This document shows, piece after piece, positions 54,103-62,200 of a stretch of DNA of 64,000 nt (the stretch's first letter is position 1; each line of letters opens with the position of its first letter). The DNA is from Akkermansiaceae bacterium (GTDB taxonomy: Bacteria; Verrucomicrobiota; Verrucomicrobiia; Verrucomicrobiales; DEV007). The stretch lies in contig JACKQE010000018.1 in assembly GCA_024233005.1 (NCBI GenBank), forward strand, positions 1 to 64,000. The letters are read 5' to 3'. The notes beneath the pieces are model-generated. The model had not been told where the DNA came from, made no database searches, and saw only the letters and a program-made list of their open reading frames with translations. The position numbers and the translations under genes are program-made.

Positions 54103-56004
54103 GTGCCAGCCCGCATCGCCTATCTCTACTCCCGCTACCCGGTCGTTTCACAGACCTTCTGTGATTCGGAAATGTTCGCTTTGGAAGCGACGGGATTTTC
54201 CCTCGACGTGGGATCGATCAATCCCCCGCCCTCCCTGTTCCGCCATGAGCGCTTTGAAAAGCTCGCGGCCGATGTCTTTTATCCTCCTCCCCCCGGGCTC
54301 CTGAAGGAGTTGGAACAGGAAGCCCGCGCTTCCGGCGAGTGGGAACGCTGTGTCGGAGAGCTCGTGCGTCGGCATGACCGTGTATACGGGGAAAGTTTCA
54401 AAGCCACCATCCGGGCGAGGAACGCGCTGTATTTTGCCCGGCTTTTCCATCGGCGGGGAATCGCCCATGTCCATGTCCATTTCGCCAACCGGGCCACCCA
54501 CAGCGCCCTGTTCCTGAAACACTGGGCCGGAATCCCCTATAGTTTCACCGCCCACGCCCAGGATTTCATGGTCGATCTGGGAAGCGATGCCCTACTGGAA
54601 GAATTGTGTCGCGAAGCGGAATTCGTTCTCGGCGTCAGCGACTACAGCACCGCACTCCTCAAGGAACGGTGCCCGGGTGCGGCGCACAAGATTTCCCGGC
54701 TCTACAATGGAGTGGCCTTGGACGGATTCCCCCGCGCCGCGATCTCGCGGGAGGGTCCGCTGCGGATCATCTCCATCGGACGCCTGATCGAGTTCAAAGG
54801 CTTTCAGCACCTCATCGGGGCGTGTGCCCGGCTGCGCGACCAGGGGGTGGCGGCCACCTGCCGCATCATCGGCGAGGGGCCGCTCCGCGGTGAATTGGAA
54901 TCTCTGATCTCCTCCCAGGGACTGGAGGATCGTGTCCATCTGCTCGGAGTGCTGAGCCAGGAGGCCGTGAAGCGGGAGCTGTCCGGGAGCGATGTCTTCG
55001 CGTTACCCTGCATTGTGGACCGGAAAGGAGCATCGGACATTCTGCCCACCGTCATCACCGAAGCCATGGCCTGCCGTCTTCCCGTCGTGTCGACCCGCCT
55101 CGTCGGAGTGCCCGAAATGGTGGAACACGGAGTCACCGGACTCCTCACCGTTCCGGGGGATGAAGCCGACTGTGCGGAAGCCCTCGCCCGTCTGGCGGCC
55201 GATCGGGAGGCCGCCCACCGGATGGGGGAAGCCGGCCGAGCCCGCGCCGAGCGTCTTTTCGCCCTGGAAGTGACCTCTGCCGGTTTGGCGGCCAGATTTG
55301 CTGCCGTCCCGGAGCGGCCGCTGCCTCCGGTTCCGGACATTCTCGTCCTCGCAGGATCCTATCCCGGTGCCCTGCCGGGTTTGAACCGCGAGATCTCCCA
55401 CCTCGCGGGTTGGCATGGCGGACGCATGAGCCTGCTCGCGGTGCACCAGGGAAAAACGAGGGAAGGCGTCTCGAACCACGCTTCGGACGACGTGGAATGC
55501 CTCCCCGACGCGGTCGTTCTGGAATCGGAATGGGCTGGCGCGGTGGCCAACGGCACCGCGGAAACACTGCTCGCCTGGCGGGACGAACTCGGGACGGAAG
55601 TTGATGGCCAGCATTTCTTCACCGCTGCCCGCCATGCTCTCCATCTCGCCCGAGTGTGCCGGAAGCGCGGCCTGCGCCATGTCCATGCCACCCGTTCCGA
55701 TACCGCCCTTTGCGCATGGATGCTGCATCGGCTCGCTGGTCTGACGTATTCGCTCGCCATCGAGGGCGGATGCCCCTTTAGTGCCAAGACCGTCGACATC
55801 CTTGCGTCAGGAGCCGTGGTTACCGCCCGGGCCGACACGACCTCGCATGCGGAAAAATGCCCTCTCCCCGGGCTTGCCATCGTCGACCGCCGGCGGCGGG
55901 TCACCTTCGGACCACTCAAATTCCGTCTGCCCGGAGAAACTCCAGCCCCGGATCCAGCCCCCGCGCTGGAGGCCTGGTATGAAGCCCTGCTGGCAGCCCT
56001 CTGA
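54103..56004 (+). CDS. GT4 glycosyltransferase with a duplicated N-terminal domain
   Basis: I chose GTG 54103 (VPARIAYLYSRYPVVSQTF), where homology begins; an in-frame ATG at 54010 (TGATG overlap with the previous gene) would cross the palindromic AT-rich patch. The 633-residue protein has a normal GT-B GT4 enzyme in residues 1-405. The N-domain contains HVHVHFANRATHSALFLKHWAGIPYSFTAHAQDF (overlapping motifs). The C-domain contains IISIGRLIEFKGFQHLI and the catalytic ADILPTVITEAMACRLPVV-type loop (SDILPTVITEAMA). Residues about 410-633 repeat an N-domain-like unit (HVHATRSDTALCAWMLHRLAGLTYSLAIEG) without a second catalytic domain. The following gene is a GT2 enzyme. Confidence 0.85.
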   Translation: MPARIAYLYSRYPVVSQTFCDSEMFALEATGFSLDVGSINPPPSLFRHERFEKLAADVFYPPPPGLLKELEQEARASGEWERCVGELVRRHDRVYGESFKATIRARNALYFARLFHRRGIAHVHVHFANRATHSALFLKHWAGIPYSFTAHAQDFMVDLGSDALLEELCREAEFVLGVSDYSTALLKERCPGAAHKISRLYNGVALDGFPRAAISREGPLRIISIGRLIEFKGFQHLIGACARLRDQGVAATCRIIGEGPLRGELESLISSQGLEDRVHLLGVLSQEAVKRELSGSDVFALPCIVDRKGASDILPTVITEAMACRLPVVSTRLVGVPEMVEHGVTGLLTVPGDEADCAEALARLAADREAAHRMGEAGRARAERLFALEVTSAGLAARFAAVPERPLPPVPDILVLAGSYPGALPGLNREISHLAGWHGGRMSLLAVHQGKTREGVSNHASDDVECLPDAVVLESEWAGAVANGTAETLLAWRDELGTEVDGQHFFTAARHALHLARVCRKRGLRHVHATRSDTALCAWMLHRLAGLTYSLAIEGGCPFSAKTVDILASGAVVTARADTTSHAEKCPLPGLAIVDRRRRVTFGPLKFRLPGETPAPDPAPALEAWYEALLAAL

Positions 56005-56049
56005 TTTCCTCCCGCACAGGCTCCGCCCCCCACCCTCTCCAGTTTTCTC

Positions 56050-57327
56050 ATGCGACTAGCTGTTGTCATTCCCTGTTACAACCACGCCCGCTACATCGGG
56101 CCTGCCATCGAGTCGGTGCTCGGCCAGACGCGCCCTCCGGAACGGCTTTTGATCATTGACGACGGATCGCGGGACGACTCGGTCGATGTCATCCGCCAAT
56201 ACGAGGGCCGAGGGGTCGAACTCATCGTGCAGGAGAATGCGGGCGCCCACAACACCATCAACCGGGCCATCCAAATCGCCGGCGCGGACTGCGACCTGAT
56301 TTCCATCCTCAATTCCGACGACATTTATGAACCGCGACGCTTCGAGTGCCTGCTTCCCGCCTTCTCAGCCTCCCAGCCCCGGGCGGTGGCCTGCTCCGGA
56401 TTGCGGATGATCGATTCCGACGGGGCGCCCCTGGGAAAGGATGAGCCCCGAGCCCGCTGGCTCCGGGCCGCTTGGTCGCTTGGCAGCGGCACCGGCACTC
56501 CCCAGTCCCGCCTTGAGACCTGGGAATGGCTGGGCGCGGCCAATTTCCTCGTCACCAGCAGCAACATTGTCGCGCGGGCGGACTACCTGAAGGCGAATCC
56601 TTTCCGCCCCTACCGCTACAATCACGATTACTTCTTTTTCACCGGCGCCGCGCTGCGGGATGAAATCCACGTCGAGGACGAATGCCACCTCCAATACCGC
56701 GTCCATCCCCACAACAATATCAACGCCGCTCCCGCCCCCTTGTTGAAGGAAATGCTGCGGATGCATCTCGACTTCTACCACGACCATGCCGGCGAGATTG
56801 GCAAATCCCTCTTTTTCCGGCGACGGTTCTATGCCTACATGAGCGCCGCTTGGAGCAGCATTTCCAGCTTTCATGCGGGGCTCTTCCAGTTCCTCCTCGC
56901 CAAGCTCGCCGAAGGTCGCAGTGAGGCAGAACTGGAACACCTGGTCGCCTCACTCGACGAGGAACGGTTCACCGAACTGCACGAGTATCCCAACGCCGCG
57001 CTGGTGAACCACTGGAACGAGCGAACGCCCCTGCTCTGCGCCCACGAGCTGGCCGCCCGTTTCGAGGAGACCCGGGAAGCCAAACGGACGGCCGAAAAGG
57101 ATCGCCGCGCTCTCAAAGAATCCCTCCGCCTCCGTCAAAAGCTGGCCTCATCCAAATGGCTGGCTCTGGGACAACTCCTGGGACAGACCAAGAAGCTGGA
57201 CCGCCTCGCCGGCAAAACTCCGGAAGACCAGCTCGCGGCCCTGCACGAGGCCATCCGGCAGTCCGCTTGGTGCCGCATCGGCCGCGCACTGGGCTCGAAA
57301 ACCTCCAAGGAACTGGGCGAAATCTGA
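56050..57327 (+). CDS. GT2 glycosyltransferase with C-terminal helical tail
   Basis: The 425-residue protein starts at ATG 56050 with a standard GT-A N-terminus: VVIPCYNHARYIGPAIESVLGQT (overlapping motifs, about residues 4-26), LLIIDDGSRDDS (about 36-47) and the metal-binding ILNSDD (about 83-88). A further acidic loop EDECHLQYRVH near 214 fits the catalytic region. Residues about 330-425 form a basic, helical tail (EETREAKRTAEKDRRALKES) likely to touch the membrane or partner proteins. It is 45 bases after the GT4 gene. The pair probably builds a surface polysaccharide or glycolipid; neighbours do not say which. Confidence 0.88.
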   Translation: MRLAVVIPCYNHARYIGPAIESVLGQTRPPERLLIIDDGSRDDSVDVIRQYEGRGVELIVQENAGAHNTINRAIQIAGADCDLISILNSDDIYEPRRFECLLPAFSASQPRAVACSGLRMIDSDGAPLGKDEPRARWLRAAWSLGSGTGTPQSRLETWEWLGAANFLVTSSNIVARADYLKANPFRPYRYNHDYFFFTGAALRDEIHVEDECHLQYRVHPHNNINAAPAPLLKEMLRMHLDFYHDHAGEIGKSLFFRRRFYAYMSAAWSSISSFHAGLFQFLLAKLAEGRSEAELEHLVASLDEERFTELHEYPNAALVNHWNERTPLLCAHELAARFEETREAKRTAEKDRRALKESLRLRQKLASSKWLALGQLLGQTKKLDRLAGKTPEDQLAALHEAIRQSAWCRIGRALGSKTSKELGEI

Positions 57328-57482
57328 AACTGTCCCCAAGGCTCCCTCTCCGGACTACCACCGGTCAGGCAAGCTCGGGAACACCCGGTGGGAGAAGGCC
57401 ACCGCCAGCGATCCCCCGAATCCGGTCCGGCGGGAAAGCGGTCCCTAACGGCCGCCACCAGCCCTACTTTCCCACATTGGGC

Positions 57483-57512
57483 TTGCGAAACGGGCCGGAT
57501 GCGGCCTTATAT
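57483..57512 (+). promoter_or_regulatory. Candidate sigma-70-type promoter for serA
   Basis: TTGCGA at 57483-57488 and TTATAT at 57507-57512 are separated by 18 bases. This places a start of transcription about ten bases before the hairpin in the serA leader. The match is moderate and untested. Confidence 0.35.
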
Positions 57513-57522
57513 GCCCCTGTCA

Positions 57523-57551
57523 CCCGCCCCGCACACGGGCGGGATTTTCTT
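57523..57551 (+). terminator. Hairpin with T-rich tail in the serA leader
   Basis: CCCGCCC (57523-57529), a 7-base loop and GGGCGGG (57537-57543) form a perfect GC-rich stem followed by ATTTTCTT. It ends 25 bases before the serA ATG. If it lies on the serA transcript it would be a 5' attenuator-like hairpin; otherwise it may terminate the upstream glycosyltransferase transcript. The rest of 57328-57568 shows nothing else that I can name. Confidence 0.5.
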
Positions 57552-57568
57552 CCCATTCACCCACCTCC

Positions 57569-59188
57569 ATGCCCCACTACAACGTCCTCGTCGCCGATCC
57601 CATCGCTGAAAAAGGAATCGAAGAGCTCCAGATGGATCCATCCATCACCGTCGACATCAATCTCGGTGAAAACAACAAGGGGCTCAAGGAGTCCGAGCTC
57701 ATCGCCCTGGCACCCGGTTACGATGCCATGGTGGTCCGCTCCGGCGTGAAAATCACCGGGGCGGTCATCGAGGCTTCCGGCGGGCGCCTCAAGGCGATCG
57801 GACGGGCCGGCGTGGGGGTCGACAACATCGACATTCCTGCGGCCACGAAACATGGGGCCGTGGTCATGAACACCCCGGGAGGCAACACCATATCAACGGC
57901 GGAGCATGCCTTCACCCTGATGATGTCGCTGGCCCGTCACATTCCCCAGGCCCACCAATATGTGAATGAAGGCCGCTTCAAAGAGGGACGCAAGGCCTGC
58001 CAGGGAGTCGAACTCTACAACAAAACCCTGGCCATCCTCGGCATGGGACGCATCGGCTCCGAGTTTGCCCGGCGTGCCATTGCCTTTGGCATGCGTGTGG
58101 TGGCCTATGACCCCTACCTCTCGGAAAGCAAGGCCAAACTGCTCCGGGTGGAACTCTGCGACGACATCGACAGTGCCGTGAGCCAGGCGGACTTCATCAC
58201 GCTCCACATGCCGAAAACGAAGGAGACGACACACATGATCGACCGTGCCCGCATCGCCAAAATGAAAAAGGGCGTGCGGATCATCAACTGCGCCCGGGGC
58301 GGGCTCATCGATGAAACGGCCCTCCTGGAAGGTCTCGAAAGCGGTCAGGTCGGAGGGGCGGCACTGGATGTGTTCGAGGTCGAACCCCCGCCGGAAACCT
58401 TCGGCCTCCTGAAACGGCAAGACGTCGTGTTGACCCCCCATTTGGGAGCCTCCACCGAGGAGGCCCAGGAGAATGTCGGCATTGAAATCGCGGTGGCGAT
58501 CCGGGACATGCTGCTGACCGGATCCGTGGCCAATGCGGTCAACATGCCGAACATTGACAGCCAGACCATGGCCCGCATCGGTGGTCATCTGCGCCTGGCC
58601 GAAGTGCTGGGCCGCATCGCCTCCCAACTCGCCCCGCGCCAGCCTGATGTGTTCCGCATCGAATACACCGGACATGTCGCCTCCCTCGACACCACTCTGA
58701 TTACCCGGGCCAGCCTCAAAGGGTATCTCGACGTTGTTTCGGGACCGGGTTCGGCGAATTACCTCAACGCCCCGTCCCTCGCGGAAGGCCGTGGCATGCG
58801 GGTCACGGAAACCCGGCCCGCCGGACCGGCGGAGTTCACCGATCTCATCGAAGTGGTGGTTGGGAGCGGCAAGGAATCTGTTTCGGTCGCGGGCACTTTC
58901 TTCGGCAGCCAGCCGCGCATCGTCAAGCTGCGCGGCCGCTATGTGGAAGCGGCACCGGAAGGTTGCCTGCTCCTCCTAGAAAATGAGGACGCCCCCGGGA
59001 TGGTCGGTGCGGTCGGGGTCATGCTCGGCGAACACCGGATCAATATCGCAAGCATGTCCCTGAGCCGCAACAATGCCGGCGGACGCGCGCTCAGTGTGCT
59101 GAATCTGGACTCCACCCCGGACGATGCCCTGCTCGCCAAACTGGAGCAGATCGACGGCATCACCGAAGCCAAGGCCTTGTCGCTTTGA
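57569..59188 (+). CDS. serA: D-3-phosphoglycerate dehydrogenase (long, ACT-domain form)
   Basis: The 539-residue enzyme starts at ATG 57569 (MPHYNVLVADPIAEKG) and catalyses the first step of serine synthesis. The substrate and NAD domains show GRAGVGVDNIDI (about residues 83-94), the Rossmann motif LAILGMGRIGSEFARRA (about 154-170), INCARGGLIDETAL (about 238-251) and the catalytic HLGASTEEAQ (about 290-299). After the catalytic part come the intervening ASB domain (about 320-455) and a C-terminal ACT domain (about 465-539, MVGAVGVMLGEHRINIASMSL). The last is the usual site of serine feedback. The length matches type-I SerA of Mycobacterium. Confidence 0.95.
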   Translation: MPHYNVLVADPIAEKGIEELQMDPSITVDINLGENNKGLKESELIALAPGYDAMVVRSGVKITGAVIEASGGRLKAIGRAGVGVDNIDIPAATKHGAVVMNTPGGNTISTAEHAFTLMMSLARHIPQAHQYVNEGRFKEGRKACQGVELYNKTLAILGMGRIGSEFARRAIAFGMRVVAYDPYLSESKAKLLRVELCDDIDSAVSQADFITLHMPKTKETTHMIDRARIAKMKKGVRIINCARGGLIDETALLEGLESGQVGGAALDVFEVEPPPETFGLLKRQDVVLTPHLGASTEEAQENVGIEIAVAIRDMLLTGSVANAVNMPNIDSQTMARIGGHLRLAEVLGRIASQLAPRQPDVFRIEYTGHVASLDTTLITRASLKGYLDVVSGPGSANYLNAPSLAEGRGMRVTETRPAGPAEFTDLIEVVVGSGKESVSVAGTFFGSQPRIVKLRGRYVEAAPEGCLLLLENEDAPGMVGAVGVMLGEHRINIASMSLSRNNAGGRALSVLNLDSTPDDALLAKLEQIDGITEAKALSL

Positions 59189-59299
59189 GCCAGGTCCGGC
59201 GACGGCGGTCTGAGATCGGCGTTTCTCCCGCCGGAGTCGGTCCCTCGCTGAGGCGCGTCCCCCAAAGTGCGGTGCCCCAGATTCAGGGGAGCTGGTTTT

Positions 59300-62200
59300 T
59301 CACAGAGTCCCGTCCTTCAGTTGGGAAATTTCCGCGCCGCTCAGGGCGCGTGTCAGAACCCGGAAATCATCGAAATCTCCCCGGGTGAAGACCGCATCAT
59401 TCGGCCCGTATCCCAAATAGATGGCCCCGGGATTCCCGACCGTGGTTCCTTTCAAGGCGGTCGATGATTCCAGGGCTCCGTCGAGCCACAATTCCAGGGC
59501 TTTCCCACGCCGCACCAGAGCCACGTGGGTCCATTGTCCCAGCACCAGCGGCTTCGTGCTGGCACCCGACTCATTGAAATACTTGTCCGTCCCGAGAGAG
59601 TAGCCTATGCGGTTGCTGTCCGGAAAAAGGTAGAGTCCGAAAGCACGCTGGGCCCAGGTGTTGCCTTTCTTCGCCAACGCCCGCCACTGCCCGGTGTTGG
59701 ACCGGCGCAGGTTGACCCACAACCCCACGGTAAAATCGCCGTTCTCCGCTCCGACATTCAATGCCGGCGTGTGGGCAATTTTGACATGCCCATTGACTCC
59801 ATTGAGGCGGACAGCCTGGCCCAACTTGCCCGCCACCCATTGGGTCCCTCCCTGCAACAGTCCCGGCCCCCCGACACGGCCCGCATCCATGGCGGTCGTT
59901 CCGGATCCCTCGTCAAAACTCCACCGCGATCCCTCGATGGACGGGGCAGGTTCAGTGGGTTCGGTGGCAGGTTCGGTCTCAGCCAGCAAAGTCAGGACCT
60001 CGGCCTCAGACAATGCCCTTTCGAAAACCTGAAAATCATCGAACGCTCCTTTCATCGGCATCGCATCATCCGGGCTGCGTCCCAGATAAAAGGCCCCAGG
60101 ATTGCCCAAGGTGGTGCCTTTCAGGGTCACAACCGCATCGAGAACGCCATCAAGATACAGCTCCAGGCGGCTGCCACGTTTCAGCAGCGCAATGTGGGTC
60201 CACTCACCGACGGTTAATGGGGACGCGCTCGTGCCGGCTTCGTTCCAATTGGCGGAAGTGCTCACCGACACCCCGAGCCGTGTCGAATTTGGGAACAGGT
60301 AGATCCCGAACGCGCGGGCCGTGGCCTGGTCCCCTTTTTTCGCGATGCAGTGCCATTGGCCATTGTTTGGTGCCTGCAGTTGATACCAGAAGGCGATCGT
60401 GAAATCCGCTCCTCCAGCCCCGATATTGAGGGGAGCATCGTGGGGAATGGTGATGAGACCGGTCACGCCATCACACGCGACTCCTGTGCCGGACCTGCCC
60501 GTCATCCAAGTAGCGCCACCTGACAAGGTTCCTTTCCGGTTGCTCCCCGAGACATCCCGCACAGTCAATCCGGCTCCCTCATCGAAGGGCAGTTTCAACA
60601 GGCGCCCATCCAACACGCTGCTGCCGCTTCCACTGCCACTGCCACTGTCCGTTCCACTGCCGCTACCCGTTCCCGTTCCGCCAGCTGACCCGGAGCCACC
60701 ACTACCACTGGTTCCGGAAATGGTCAGGGTGAACGATTCCGCATCGGTGCCCCCGCGGCCATCGCTGACCGTGACGGACACCGCGAACACTCCGCTGGCT
60801 GTTGGAATTCCGGACAGCATTCCGGAGGCCGCGTTGCAAACCAAGCCTCCCGGCAGACCGGAAGCAGCGAAGGTGAGCCGATCCCCATCGGGATCGGAGG
60901 CGGTTAGGGTTACAGTCAGACTTTGCCCGGTCGTGCCACTCCGGCCTCCGATGGCGCCCAAAACCGGAGGCCGGTTGGCTTGGCTGATGTTCCAGGAAAC
61001 AGTTTCACTGTCTGTGCCTCCCCGGCCATCGTTGACCGAAAGGGTGGCAACCGTGGTGCCCGCCTTGGTGGGGGTTCCGGTGATCCGTCCAGACTTTCCG
61101 TCCAAAGTTAGCCCCGCAGGCAGAGCCACCGCAGTGTAAGTCAAGACGTCGCCATCCTGGTCGGTCGCCGAAAGGGTCAGGGCCACCGCCTGCCCCACGC
61201 TTCCGCTTTGGGCGCCGATCGCGCCGAGCAATGGCTCGTGGTTGCCGGAAAATGAGGACGCCTGCACGTCGGTGTTGTTGGGAAATTGTCCGCTGCTGAC
61301 CGGAGTCCCCCAGTCTCCGACAGAGTTGGAGAGGTAAAACTCATAATCCTTGATCCGTCCGTTCTGACCGTTCTGTCTTGGCAGATACCGGAATCCGGAA
61401 ATAACTTCGGAACGGCCCAGATCTATGACAAACTCATGGGGATGGCGGGTCGTGACGGTATACCATGAGGTGTGCCACATGGTTGTCGGATTGCCATCCA
61501 GGATGTTCTTGACCAGTCCGTTGCCATAAGGTTCCTCGCTGTCGCAGGAGAGAATGCGCCATCCGGAGCGATCCAAGGAACGCCCCTCCGCATCCACCAA
61601 GTTGAACTCCGCCACACTGGTCCAGGGGTTACCATTGACTTCGCTTTTGGCGACGAAACGAGCATACCGGTAACCGGTTTCCGCCGGGTATTCCGAAGCC
61701 TCCAGGCTGGTGATCCAGTCCCGGACCACCGCCATCGCCGGAGCATCGATGCGGTGACGCCCGAGAGGAGGCATCGCCATCGAGGCGTCCTCCGTGTTCT
61801 GGCGCAAAAACCCCATGGAGCGTCCGGGATCCCCGGGCACCACTTCTCTTGCGCCACTGACTCCGAAGGCGTTCCGGATCGGTCCGTTGATGACCCCGGA
61901 AAGACTCAGGGGAGTCGTCAGCCGGTAGTCAAACTCTGCCACTCCTCCAGCGGGGTTGTGGCAATGGGCGCAGTTGGCATCCAGGTAACTGCGGGCTCTC
62001 AGCTCCAGGGAGGCGGAGGTATTCGCGTAATGGGCCGAGGTGACATAAGTGTTGAGCAGGGATTCATTGAGCGGGGCAGTGAAAAAGCCTAGCCGGTTCA
62101 GAGTAACCAATTGGTTGGCCGAACGTCCCGTGGCCGGATAGGTGATGGTACCGTTGAGTTGCCGGGTGTTCACCCCGAGGGCGCGTCCGGAGCTGGCATT

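Noticed and set aside
60600..60720. A repetitive CCACTGCC-type tract resembling a short tandem repeat locus.
   Set aside because: It encodes the Gly/Ser linker of the LamG protein; ordinary low-complexity coding sequence.
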